A stretch of DNA of 64,000 nt. It comes from Eurosta solidaginis. Lineage: Eukaryota > Arthropoda > Insecta > Diptera > Tephritidae. Under the pieces are notes generated by a model. It saw only the letters and a list, made by a program, of their open reading frames with translations, was not told where the DNA came from and did no database searches. The translations under genes and the position numbers were made by a program. The stretch spans positions 138,561,689 to 138,625,688 of the forward strand of contig NC_090321.1 in NCBI RefSeq assembly GCF_040869045.1, given 5' to 3'. Shown here in pieces: positions 20,674 through 32,013 of the stretch. The number at the start of each line of letters is the position of its first letter. Position 1 is the first letter of the stretch.

Positions 20674-23600
20674 TCCGGGTCCTCCAAATAAACCTGCATC
20701 ACTGCAAAGCAGCATCAGCTGCACTCCTACTGCACCTGTCTTCAGGTGTGGTAGACATCGTTCTAGTCCAGGAGCCGTGTATCACTGGCAATAGGATCTG
20801 TGGCCTGCGGACACCAGCGTATAAGCCTTATAGCGCTCAGGAAAAGGGTAAGCCTCGCACATGTATATTGGCTAAGTCTACTCTTAATGTTTTTCTTCTA
20901 CCCAACTATAGCGATGGGGATTTGACAGCGGTCAGCGTCGAGGGGCTAGGGAGGAGCTTTAAACTTGCCTCCTTCTACCTAGCGCACGATCACCAAGGCT
21001 CATTACCACCGGATAATTTCAAGGAGTTCGTGAGAGCGGCAAATCCACGAAACGACTTCATGTTGCTCGGAGGCGACGCCAATGCTCATCACGCCCAGTG
21101 GGGCAGCAGAGATACAAATGACCGAGGTGAGTATCTATTCAACTATCTGTTAGGCACTAACCTGAGTATATGTAATAGGGGAAATGATCCCACTTTCATT
21201 ACGAGGAACCGCAAAGAGGTCCTTGACATAACACTGGTCACAGACTCTTTCAGTGACCTTATCGTTTCATGGAGGGTTCTAAAGGAGCACTCCTTTTCTG
21301 ACCATAGATATATAAGTTTTTCTATATCGTAGGCGCACGCAAGTCCTAAGTATATACAAAATATTAGAAGAACTAACTGGGACTACTATAAGAAGATTGT
21401 AGGTAAAAAGCTATCTGAGGAGGTAGGAGTCCCAGAAAGCGAGGAGGAGCTGGACGTGTTTGTAAACAATTTCAATCAAAATTGCAGGAATGCTTTAGAT
21501 AGGGCTTGCCCGGCTAAAAAGGTTTTGGACACTCACAAACCACCATGGTGGTCGTCTGATCTTGATAAACTTAGAAAGTCATGTAGGGCGGCCTTCAATA
21601 AAGCAAAGCATGATGGACATGAATCCTCATGGGCTGCATATAAAGCGAAGATAAGTATATATAAAAAAGCAATCCGGAATGGAAAGCGATCCTCCTGGAG
21701 GTATTTCTGCGGCAGGATTGAATCCGCATCCGCGGCCTCCCGGTTACGGAAGGTGCTATTGAAATCTCCAACTCAGCTAAGTTACATCCAAAAGCCGGAT
21801 GGGCACTGGACGGACTCCAGCGCTGAAACCATAAACCTGCTAATGGATACGCACTTCCCAGCAGGAACGGGCGTGTCTTCAAGTATTGTCAGCAGAGGGT
21901 CACCTAATGATCAGCTGATAAGCGAACTCACAGATGATAAAAGGATAGATTGGGCTTTACAGACCTTCAAGCCCTACAAATCGCCGGGGCCGGATGGAAT
22001 TTTTCCGGCTCAGCTCCAGTATACTGCCGAACTTATAAGGCCCTGGATTAAAGGGATGTTTATAGGTTGTCTTAGGCTAAATTACGTACCAGTATCGTGG
22101 AGGGAAGTCAACGTGGTCTTTATCCCCAAGGCAGGGAAACTCTCCCACTCTAAACCAAATGATTATAGGCCTATAAGATTATCTTCTTTTCTGCTTAAAG
22201 CGCTTGAAAGACTTCTAGAGGACCACATCAGGAGGAGGATTGAGCCGTCGCTTTGTTCGCAAGCACAGCATGCCTATACTAAGGGCAGGTCAACTGATAC
22301 GGCCTTGCACTTACTGGTATCCGCTATCGAAAGGTCATTAGACCTCAAGGAATACACATTGGTGGCATTTCTAGATATAGCGGGTGCTTTCAACAACGTT
22401 CTCCTGAGTCCATCACCTCGGCGCTGACCGATCTGGGGGTGGCCGCGTGCCTGGTGGAGTTTATATACAATCTGCTTACGCGTAGGCAGATTAGAACTGA
22501 GCTAGGTGGATGCGTGATCCGCAGACCGGTCGGCAGAGGCACCCCGCAGGGAGGTGTTCTCTCTCCGCTACTTTGGGTGGTTACCGTCAACCAACTTCTC
22601 CGCCTCATGGAATCGGAAGGTCACCAAGTGATCGCGTATGCAGATGACATCTGCGTCACCATGCAGGGAAAATTTCCGCAAACTCTTTGCAACCTAATGG
22701 AAGGGGCACTATCCAAAATCTCGCCCTAGGCCACAGCCACAGGCTTGGAAGTCAACCCGGACAAAACCAAGCTTGTCCTCTTCACGAGGAGGTATAAGGT
22801 GCCAAATCTAACTCCGCGAAGAATTGGGGGTACGTTTTTAGTGTTTGGCGATCGAGTCAAGTATTTGGGATTAATTCTGCGATCCAAGAAGGCAGCAGCA
22901 GCGCTGTTCACCTGCAAGAGGGCAATTGGCACCTCCTGGGGATTCTCCCCCAGGGTGACATACTGGATTTATACAGGCATTGTGCGCCCGATTCTTCTTT
23001 ATGGTGCCTTGGTCTGGTGGCCTGCACTAGCTAAAACTACCTATCTTAAGACGCTTCAAAATGTGCAACGGAGTTCGGAGCTCTGCATCACCGGGGCTCT
23101 CGGCTCCACTCCTTCTGAAGCACTCAACACAATGCTATACCTTCCACCTCTTGACCTGGTGGCGAAGGAAATAGCGGTCATCGCCGCTCTACGCATAAGA
23201 GAAACAGGTCTCTGGTCAAATGGATCGAGTGGACACACGACAATCCTGGGCACGAGCGCCCCAGTCCCAATACCGGCGCGCACTGACAACTGCACGCCAA
23301 ATAACGTCTTCGTTAAAAATTATAGTATATATATACCATCGCGACAGGACTGGAATACCAGGAAACATACGGTACCGGGTGCCATCAACATATTCACGGA
23401 TGGTTCTAAGCTTGACGGGAAGGTGGGAGCAGGCCTTTTTTGTCGGATCTGGGTCTAGAGGTCTTTTTTCGCCTACCAGATCACTGTAGTGTTTACCATG
23501 CGGAAATGCTGGCAATACACAGGGCTGTGAGCCATCTCGGGTCTATGCCCAAGGATTATTTTCTCTGACAGCCAGGCCGCATTAAAGGCCCTGGACTCAT

Positions 23601-24217
23601 TCGTCGACAACGCAAAGTCGGTCACTGAATGCCGCAGATCTCTTAACGAGATGGCTCAGCACTTCAGTATCAGCCTTATATGGGTACCTGGGCACAGGGA
23701 TATTGGAGGCAATTGCAGAGCAGACGAGCTGGCCAGAAGAGGCACCACCGACCATATCCTTCCGGGAAATGATTCGATAGGCATACCCATGGCCACTTTC
23801 AGGCTTCGTGTGAGCACAATCACTTTAAGAATCGCAAATGGACTATGGTCAGCCATATCTTCGTGTGAGACATCCAGGCAAACCTGGGCCTCATATAACA
23901 AGGGGCGCACAGAAGCGCTTCTGACTTTAAACAAATCAGCTCTATCGTCCCTGATAAGGGTTCTAACAGGGCATTGCTTAATAGGCACGCACGGTGCTAG
24001 AATGGGGGTAGCGACCTTCGACTATTGTCGCAGCTGCAGATGTACAGAAGAGGAAGAGAGCGTCCATCACCTTCTCTGTCACTGTCTAGCGCTTAGTAGG
24101 CGTAGGATGCCTATCCTCGGTAAACCTTTTCTACATGACCTCGCTGAGGTATCTTGCTATGAAGTAAAGGCTCTGGCAAAATTTATAATTGCCACGAGGT
24201 GGTTTAACCCGCTTTAG
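20670..24217 (+). pseudogene. LINE-2 ORF2: APE, RT, RNase H, multiply broken
   Basis: Same enzyme as LINE-1 ORF2. Its start codon position reads GTG instead of ATG. The APE domain (QINLHHCKAAS, VQEPC, GGDANAHHAQWG, SDHRYIS) is open to a TAG at 21330-21332; the same frame then resumes. RT blocks SPGPDGIFP, RPIRLSSFLLKALERL and DIAGAFNN precede a frameshift near 22400. RGTPQGGVLSPLLW and YADDICVT follow in the next frame. A TAG at 22727-22729, an in-frame loss of about 12 residues after KYLGLIL, and two more shifts near 23445 and 23565 disrupt the RNase H part (FTDGSK, SDSQAALKAL, WVPGHRDIGGN). The C-terminal finger (CRSCRCTEEEESVHHLLCHC) is readable to 24217. Confidence 0.88.
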
Positions 24218-24335
24218 GCAGGGTAAGGTTCCTTTTTTGAGACCGTACAAGGTATTACAATAGGCCCATTGGTGGCCTAAGTAGTGAGCTTGTTACCATT
24301 GTGTTCAGCTCAGCCCTTGCAACCTAACCTAACCC

Positions 24336-24347
24336 TATGGTCACTCA
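24336..24347. repeat. LINE-2 target-site duplication, 3' copy
   Basis: TATGGTCACTCA, paired with 18660-18671. Confidence 0.85.
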
Positions 24348-25321
24348 ACACTTATCATAAGGGTTGCCTTACACTACAAACAGTGTGCTAAAAGAAAATG
24401 TGGACTGTGATGTTTGAAATTAAAAAGGACTTTGGTTATTTGATTTCAAGCTAATCCTGACTATATTTACTTATATTCGTATAACTAAGAACGCGGAGGT
24501 CGAGCTAGTCAGATAAAACTTTTTTATAAAAGAAGGTATGGTGTTTCTTCAATGCAAAATACCCCATATGTGCCCATTCCATTGCATTCACTTTTGATTT
24601 TAGTGAGTGACAAGCGAAATCAAAAAATTGTGATCACACATCGTTAGTGTCGGTATGAAAATACGAACTCAGATTGCACAATATGCAACTTTTGGCCGGC
24701 TTTGATGTAATACTTCTATATCACTACTACTGAATTGTGCAGCCTGTCAAACATTGCAGTACAGATATACAACGAGAGAAGGAGACAAAATCTGAAGGCT
24801 GTCTTTAAATTTTTGTAAAAAAGGGACTTAAATATATGAATATTTCAACAAGCCGTCTTGCTTCTATCAACATTGTACATTAGGCTATTTCGTTCTTCAA
24901 ATGAAAAAGTAAGCTTTTGTTTTCCATTAGTATTATAAGATTTTTATTGTTTTAAGAACTCCGCAGAATAGGATTACCGATTTGTGCTGAGTGCGCAGAT
25001 ATACGTACGTAAATGAGCCCTTAGTGACCAAAAAGCGACAAAAAAAGCAAATAATGTCAACTGACAACTACGAATTTCTCATGTACAGAATTAACAGTTA
25101 CAAAATATGCATAGGCGCCACGAATGGCATAAATTGAAAACAAATCTAGTAAGCGGTCGTAAGATTTTCAGCTGTTATAAGTATATTTATGGACGACTCT
25201 TAGTAAGGCACGAGTTAAGTGCGATTGAAAGTGGGAATTGTACCTTCGACGGCGTATCCATTCTAGAGGCGTCATGAGCGTCTACTAGTATCCTTAAAAA
25301 AAATAGCGAGGTAATAGATTT
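24348..25321. other. Unassigned sequence
   Basis: About 1 kb of AT-rich DNA with no recognisable element, tandem repeat or long frame. It may be unique genomic DNA or the eroded 5' part of the transposase relic that follows. Confidence 0.4.
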
Positions 25322-26014
25322 GGAGTTAGCAAATGTTTATGTTAATACGATGTGGGGATTGTCTGTATATGTGGACAATGTTGTTCGTTATATTGCTATG
25401 TTGCTTGGAAGGTACAAAAGAAAATAAAATGTTCCACATGTCAAGGGCAATTGATAGGTGAAGAAACGCCTTTACTTTCAGCGCACAAAACTAAAGCTCC
25501 GTTTGTCGCACCATCTGTGGACGTATGTAATATTTGTATAGTGTCAGAGAAAGCGCTAAGACAAGTTCTGAAGGCATGCCCAATTGGAAATGCAAAATTA
25601 AGTTTAATAAATAAAATGTTTCAAAATACAAGTGATGTATTCTCCAATAGTATCATGGACGATCACATAGCCATCGAAAATTTATTTAGCAATGACATCT
25701 TTAATAATCACCGGGCACAGCTGTGTAAGGAAGTAATAAGTTTTTATTTGGATATTCGTTTGTTTTTTGAAACGAAAAAAAGCACGGACGAAAAGAGTAT
25801 GTTAGAAAAAAATTTACAAAATTTATATTATTTCAACACCAATAGCAGCCAGCCCAGTACTTATATTTTGTTTACTTCATCAAAAATTTACTTCATTGAA
25901 AAACTCAAAATAAGTAAAATTTTGAAAACGTTTATATATCGTTTATTCAAGCTAATTCACTTTAAAATATTTTTAAAACCGTTTAAAGAAATGCTTGTTG
26001 GGATGTATGTATAA
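25322..26014 (+). pseudogene. C-terminal relic of a P/THAP-type DNA transposase
   Basis: An open frame of 220 codons (25352-26014) that looks like the C-terminal end of a P-element/THAP9-like transposase. The upstream frame around 25380-25400 reads YIAMLLGRY-like and the main frame CYVAWKVQKKIKCSTCQGQL. This resembles the family's GYVxxKxxKxxxCxxC block. FVAPSVDVCNICIVSEKALR then resembles the family's PSxDVxxIC...E...R block, and a helical tail with YLDIRLFF follows. These are motif impressions, not an alignment. The N-terminal DNA-binding domain and catalytic core are not visible upstream, and I saw no terminal inverted repeats. Confidence 0.45.
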
Positions 26015-27310
26015 GTATATTTTTATACATGTATATTTAAATTTTTTTCATTTCAAAAATATGAATTCTTCGCCTGGTTTTTTTTTACTATTTATGTAAA
26101 TAATGTACTTTGTAAGGCTGCGGTCCATGTTTAAATAATAAATATATGAAGCCTTGTATTGTATTTCTTGGACTTTTCGTTGTTTAATCGACTAAACTGA
26201 GATTTTATAACAATTAGTATGCAGAAGTTGGGTAAAAGGATAGTGACCCGTTGTAACCCCCTTAATACTTTTTTTACACACGCTACTATAATTCACTAAC
26301 ACTAGCAAAGGCCGCGCATGAGCAGAACATACATTTGCATAGTTTCAGTAAATAATGATTGACAGAAAATTTGCACATTAGGAATATAGAAGTATTTATT
26401 ATATATATGATTGAAATAAGAAATTCAAATCAACTGGCTGTTACGAAATTTCTCAACTTCGGCGAAATTGATTGTTGCAACGAGAAAAAAATGCCAATGT
26501 TGGAGAGCTAGGGCTCCTGCACCTCCATGTCGAAAATTTGTCTATTTTCACGCGACAAAATTCGTTGCGCTCGTTTATTACGTTTATTTTGAGTGCCGCT
26601 CAAAAATACAATTTCGTGGTTTTTAACTGATGGGTAATAAATATCACAACACATTTTCCCAGCTTCTGAACTGTTAAGGGATATAAGAAATGTTTGCCAC
26701 CGTTTTAATAAATAAGCACCGATTTCAGGATGTATAAGGTATATCCATTAACATTATTTATTTAATATGCTGTGTTTTAAAACTACATTTGAATATTTAT
26801 ATTGTTTATGAAATGCTATTTTGATGAACAATGAGATTAATGATATGATGTAATAATAATTATGGAACCGACTAGAAACGCGGTGTATCTTGAGACGTTG
26901 TCGTTTACGATGCTGTATTTCCACTCTCGAAGACCCGATTACTGCTCGTTGCATGTTAGCGCTGTCATCCACAGAGTGGTTACAATGACAACCCACCCGC
27001 AAAGCGTATTTACTCATCCATATAGGGTGATGCGTTAACACATGTAATCTATTTGTACTTATTTAATATTAATTACAGCCTTTTACAACATCAAAAATTA
27101 AAGTAGAAAAAGTTTGTTTCCACAAGCGTGCACTCAAACAGGTCAATGGCAACATTTTTCGTTGCATATACGTCGGTGCATAACTGCAGCTTAACTACTA
27201 AAAGATGGCAGTTACATATCGCTTCCCCGGTTCAATAATGATGCAATTGTAAAATATTAAATTTTGGTGAAGCAAGTTTGAATATTTGCATCCGTTCATT
27301 TTAATAAAAA
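26015..27310. other. Unassigned sequence with one open stretch
   Basis: Mostly AT-rich with no recognised element. On the minus strand 26747-26508 is open for 79 codons between stops with a plausible protein-like composition (for example KMCCDIYYPSVKNHEIVFL), but it has no ATG at its start and I do not recognise it. It could be an exon-sized fragment of a decayed gene or element. Confidence 0.3.
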
Positions 27311-27829
27311 TATCAGGGTATGGGTGTTCCCCGCCTTGGGCTTGGAACGCACCTTGTCCCGCTCGAGTGTGGCAGCAGGGAGCAAAGGGCCCAAAGCCGG
27401 AGATTCCTAAGGTCCGATCTGAACAAAAAGAAAGAAAAAGAAAAATAATTTTAGTGAGTCTGGGCATAAAAACGTAAATCCGCACAATACACTTATATAA
27501 GTGCACAATGTTTTTGTGTTGGGTAAAAAACCATCAAAATCACAACAACTATATGAAGATTTATTTTTTTAATTTCTTCTGCAAATATCTCTTGCAGATA
27601 GAACATTATTGAATTCCGCCTTCGGATTAGTGATCCTGGGTCCAAAGCGATCCTATCGATACTTTTGGGCGAGTTTTAGCAGTTGTGAGTTAATTAATAG
27701 AATAACCATAGCTTCGTCCACAGCTGGAATGGCAGATGCATATCATCTGGCACGCAGGGCAGCGCAGAACCTTGGTTGTTCTTTTTTTCATAAAATCCAC
27801 TCCACTACCGGCTTTATACAAAAAGAATT
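27311..27829 (+). repeat. Gypsy-3 5' LTR, first part (cut by Gypsy-2)
   Basis: Start of an LTR of about 2.6 kb that resumes at 39905. It begins TATCAGGG (expected TGTCAGGG, so the first G is mutated). It then matches the start of the Gypsy-2 LTR read on the other strand: GGGTGTTCCCCGC and ACCTTGTCCCGCTCGAG occur in both. The stretch 27502-27829 is repeated at 44885-45212 in the second Gypsy-3 LTR. It contains ACTTATATAAGTGCAC at about 27490. Gypsy-2 is inserted directly after AATT at 27826-27829. Confidence 0.85.
27826..27829. repeat. Gypsy-2 target-site duplication, left copy
   Basis: AATT, repeated at 39905-39908. The intact site can be seen at 45206-45215 in the second LTR of Gypsy-3, where the sequence GAATTACAC is uninterrupted. 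Confidence 0.9.
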
Positions 27830-30614
27830 TGTCACGTACACGTACATTTGTGGATCCGCCCCTTTGCGCAATCAAGGTGGAATTGCCCCAGCTAGCTCAG
27901 TACATGGAGTCGCGGTTCTGAACCCTTTTTCCACCTTGATGCGGGGCGGAGGTCACAATCACATTAATCCTTTCCTCTCCCACCTCACCCCACAAGAAGC
28001 CCACCCTTCCTTGGACCGCTCGCTTCGCATCGCTCTGCAGGTCCCCTTATCTTACCTTTGCTCCATTCCGTTCCAAACCTCCTACCCTTTGTTCATCTTC
28101 CCCCTCCACACCTTATTAATTTAGAACGCCATCTTAAATTTCTTTTTCACTTCAATATAACATTTTTAATTAGATAAAATATAGCTAAATACATGCATCT
28201 ACTGCTTACTCAAAATTGCAATAAAAATTGGCTTACGACAGACGATTTGAACAATAAAAAAAATTTTACTTTATGATGGACTCAACCACACATGATTATT
28301 TCAAACAAAATTTTCTTACATACATATATCAGTAAAATATGGAATTTCTGGGAAATTTTTACTTTGCCTTATTCGGCTTACATGAAATCATTTTTTAAAT
28401 TTATTAATTATTATTAATTCCGCAAATTACTTCGGGACTTCCCGCCAACGCTACCAAAAACCAAACATTAGAACCGCTCAATATGAGCACAAAATTTTAT
28501 ATTCCCTACCAGGGTCCTATCCTACCTAAAAGAGCTCTCTTTGGTGGTCAAGGGACTCCTAGGGGCTGGGCTTTCTCGCCGCTATTTACAAAAAAAACGG
28601 TATATTTGAATAAACGTTTGGGTTGACGCGTGGACGTCCGCCACGAATTAATATTCAAAAATTTAATATTTTGAAAATATAATCAAATACAAATCTTATA
28701 ACTAAACGAAATATACATAAAACATATAAATGTACATATAATCAAATGAGGTTCCAAATGTAGTTTGTCCGCTGGGTTTCCGGCACGCAATAGTTTTATG
28801 GCAATGTTTCTTGAACGAATTATGGGTGAAAATTATAGCATGGTTTGGTGAATACTAGTGTGTCGGCTTGAAGAATTTCCCTGCGCTCGCCAGAGCTTTC
28901 GTTATGGGGGAAGGTATCCCAGCTAGCGGAACAAAAAGGTACAATTTACCATAAGGTACAATGGTGTGCCAGAGCGCCAAGTTGGCATTCACGCCTCATA
29001 GATTAGGTAGATTACATTGCTATAAAAGCATATATATGTATGAATGCGACATGGAAATTTAAACCGAGAAATAATAAAACAAAAAAAATAAGGAAAACAT
29101 TTTATAAAAAAACAGGAAGAGAATCGAAATTTACTTTGCATAGAAATCTGCACCTGTACACGCAATGCGCTGGGTCAGAATTTTTAGCAAAATTTGTTGA
29201 CACAAATTTGGAAACTGGGTTGGCGTGAATCACCAAAGAGGCGCAAAGCCAAAAACAAAAAGTTGCATAGGGCCTAAACAAAGGGTTTTGGATCTTGATC
29301 GACTTACCACTTTCGCTCCGATGACTTATCACCATTTAACTTTAGATTTTGGTCTCCCCTCGATTTGCTCGTTGTCCTGAGCTTAAATTTGCCAATGGTA
29401 TTAATGATTTTAATTTCGACTTGTACGACCGATTATTGTAGATTTATGGGCATCCTGCCCCACAGCACATACAGATTTTGAACACTACGGATTTGGTCCT
29501 TACTGGACTTTGCGCGCACAGGGAAAACAGTTTTATTTACCGTTCACGGACTATCACCACAAAAAAAATTCACCGCGCACTCACGACGTGCATATGCCCA
29601 CAGTTAAAATCTTTCTTTTCTTCTGCCACAGTTATGCCCTATATATATACCAGCAGAAACAAACCGCAACGCCGGTTCTACATACCGTTTCCTATTGTCC
29701 TCATTTCCAATCTTAATAGCACTTTCTTTACTCTATATCCATCCTTTTCCTGGATTGATCCTATTTTCCTTCATCATCCCTTTCGCTGCGGTCCGGCAAC
29801 CCTCACTGAAAAGCTTTTACAAATTTCTCCATATTGGGAATTTTGCTATTATCTTTAATTTGACGTTTCTCGTTTGTTTACCTTTTTGCATCGTGAGTGC
29901 GAGTTAAAGTCCGCGACCAAAAAAAATAAATTTCGCGTTTAAATTAAATAATTTCAGTGCGCGCGTGTTATTTTTAAGAAAGAAGAGCAACGCGGCTCTT
30001 CAGTGCCAAATAAATAGTTTAGGTTGCGGTGCCTGAAGTGGCTGAGGAAAGAACAATTACTCCTTATGGTCCCCAGGCGCCCGGGCTTGGAATATAAAAA
30101 AAAAACTACAAGTTTGGAGCATTGGTGGACTGCTAATAGAGTCCAACAGTTACCGGAAGCCTCAGGAATGATGATAAGAGGTAATAAATGTGAAAATTTT
30201 AATTAAGAATATTTAAAGTGAAGGTGGGCAATTTGCATTTGGTTGTTGTACTTTTGAGTGTTTGATTACCCAACAAAAAAAAATGTGCACTTATATAAGT
30301 GATTTCGCTATTTATGCCCAAACTAATTTAAATTAATTTCTTGTTCTTTTTGCTTTTTTCCAGTGCGGAAACTAGGAGGCTTAGGAGGCGAGGTGTTGGG
30401 ACCCTGGAATGTTGAGTTTACGGGAAGTATACATACATAAATTACACGCTGCTTATAAGAACTTTTTACTTTAGGGTACTTTTCTTTTGTCTTTTTCAGG
30501 TGAATTTCGGTGACACTCTTGAGAGCGGCCTCCGGCTTTATGCCCTTTTATACCATCTAATATCCCTCGAGCGGGACAAGGTACGCCCAACGCGGGGAAC
30601 ACCCACCCCTGACA
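27830..30614 (-). repeat. Gypsy-2 3' LTR (left)
   Basis: 2785 bp. On the minus strand it starts TGTCAGGGG at 30614 and ends GTGACA at 27830. It is matched over its whole length by 37120-39904. Small open frames inside it are repeated in both LTRs and are not credible genes. A TATA-like run at 29641-29650, read on the minus strand, is followed by GGGCATAACTG. The same arrangement occurs in the Gypsy-3 LTR, so it is the likely promoter. Confidence 0.92.
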
Positions 30615-31014
30615 ACGTCTCCTGCCTCGAGAGCTGAGCCGGGCATATGGTAATGGGATTTATTCGCCTTGCTATTACGTGAAGAAAAAAAATTTGAATA
30701 TGTATATAGAAACTATTTTCTTTTGTATTCATTCTAGGTAAACTTCGGACAGAGCGCTTTTTGGCGATGCCCTTCCCCGCCGACTTGACCCTCATCGACG
30801 GGGTGGTATTCACGCAAGTAATGGAATATCTTTGTGTAAAGTTAATTACATTTTGTGTTATTTTCAGGTCACCAAGCGGCAATATAGTATTAAGTTATTG
30901 AGTACAAAATTATGTAGTTTTAAGTTATTCGACACCAAGTTATGTAGTATTAATTCCTTTAGTATTAAGTTAATTAGTATTAAGTTATTTACCATCGCGT
31001 TATTTAGTATTAGG
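30615..31014 (-). other. Gypsy-2 3' non-coding region with AT-rich repeat
   Basis: 400 bp between the integrase stop and the 3' LTR; there is no room for env. From 30885 to 31020 it carries about eight imperfect copies of a TTAGTATTAAGTTAT-like word. A related repeat is kept in Gypsy-3 at about 44610-44720. Next to the LTR the minus strand reads GAGGCAGGAGACG, a possible polypurine tract. Confidence 0.65.
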
Positions 31015-32013
31015 TTATTGTTTAATGTCCTTCGCGTGCCATGCCCCTAGACTCTTTCCTGCCAGGGTTTCGAGTAGGTACATGTTATTACCCAAAGCCT
31101 TAGTAACGCGACATTTCGTAAATCTTCGACAGAATTTCGCGTTTATATTCTGTTTGAAATCGCTTAGGATAAAATTGCGTTTGTAGACTTCTTGCCCGGG
31201 GGAAAATCGTGTTTCGCGGACTCTGGTATTGTATCGTGCCGCGTTCGTTTCATACGACTCGTGTAGGTTTTCTTTTATTTTCTCGCGCATTAGTCTCATT
31301 TTATCGCTAGGATCTAAAACGAACAATTCGTTGTCCGATAGGCAATCCAATTTCTTCGCCAATGCGTAGTCTGCACCATTGGTAAACATGTTCTGTCCGA
31401 ACAGGGCAAAATAGGGTGAAACTCCCGTGGCCGAATGTACAGCGCTACGCAAGGAGCACTCTATTTCAGTAAGGTACAAATCCCAGTCCCTATGATCATT
31501 TTCGAGATATGATCTAATGGCGGCTAGTACCGATTGATTCGCGCGTTCAGCAGCATTCGACTGCGGCGCATAAAAGGCTGTCTTTAGATGTATGACACCA
31601 TATGATTCTAACAGTTCCGAGAATTGTTTCGATACGAATTGTTTTCCGTTATCTGAATGTATGGTTTCCGGAACGCCAAATTTATGAAAAATCTCTTCGG
31701 TTATGAACTTAACCACGTTACCTGCGGTTGCTTCACGCATCGCTTTCAAAAAAATAAATTTAGAAAAATGATCGACTATGATAAAAATGAAACAATTTCC
31801 GCGCTTTGATCTAGGATACTTCCCCAAAAAATCTATATATATCTTCTGAAAAGGGCGGACAGTAACCACTTCTTTCCCAATCCCTGGTTTTAAAATCGCG
31901 TTAGATGGTTTCGATTCTTTGCACGTTTGACATTCCCTCACGAAGTTCCGAACCTGCACCACCATATTAGGCCAGTAATACAGCCTCCGTATGCGGCGTA
32001 GTGTTTTTGTCAT
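31015..32013 (-). CDS. Gypsy-2 integrase
   Basis: Integrase of the element, which inserts the DNA copy into the host chromosome. This frame begins inside the zinc finger. The two histidines lie at the end of the preceding frame (AHCPEIAAHGG) and the two cysteines here (CQTCK). The catalytic DDE core is complete: IYIDFLGKYP, IHSDNGKQF, and NAAERANQS with its Glu. The C-terminal region shows RFSPGQEVYKRNF. The frame change to the RT polypeptide at 32010-32013 falls at a run of five G, so a one-base contraction there, real or from sequencing, is the simplest explanation. Otherwise it looks intact. Confidence 0.9.
   Translation of the reverse strand: MTKTLRRIRRLYYWPNMVVQVRNFVRECQTCKESKPSNAILKPGIGKEVVTVRPFQKIYIDFLGKYPRSKRGNCFIFIIVDHFSKFIFLKAMREATAGNVVKFITEEIFHKFGVPETIHSDNGKQFVSKQFSELLESYGVIHLKTAFYAPQSNAAERANQSVLAAIRSYLENDHRDWDLYLTEIECSLRSAVHSATGVSPYFALFGQNMFTNGADYALAKKLDCLSDNELFVLDPSDKMRLMREKIKENLHESYETNAARYNTRVRETRFSPGQEVYKRNFILSDFKQNINAKFCRRFTKCRVTKALGNNMYLLETLAGKSLGAWHAKDIKQ

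Larger units (their letters stand above)
18672..24335 (+). mobile_element. LINE-2: second copy of the LOA/I-like LINE, plus strand, decayed
   Basis: About 5.66 kb, bounded by a 12-bp duplication with one mismatch. It has a 5' UTR from 18672 to about 19090, ORF1 remains at 19091-20673, ORF2 remains at 20670-24217 and a 3' UTR ending in the tail CAACCTAACCTAACCC. Proteins match LINE-1 and LINE-3 in domain order, but the 5' UTR differs, so it is a separate subfamily. Several stops, shifts and deletions show that it is older than LINE-1. Confidence 0.9.

Noticed and set aside
27609..28124. 171-residue frame on the plus strand
   Set aside because: It spans the Gypsy-3 LTR/Gypsy-2 LTR junction at 27829/27830, so it is an accident of the insertion.
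29478..29858. 126-residue frame, repeated at 38768-39148
   Set aside because: Lies inside both Gypsy-2 LTRs; duplication is explained by the LTRs, and the composition is not protein-like.
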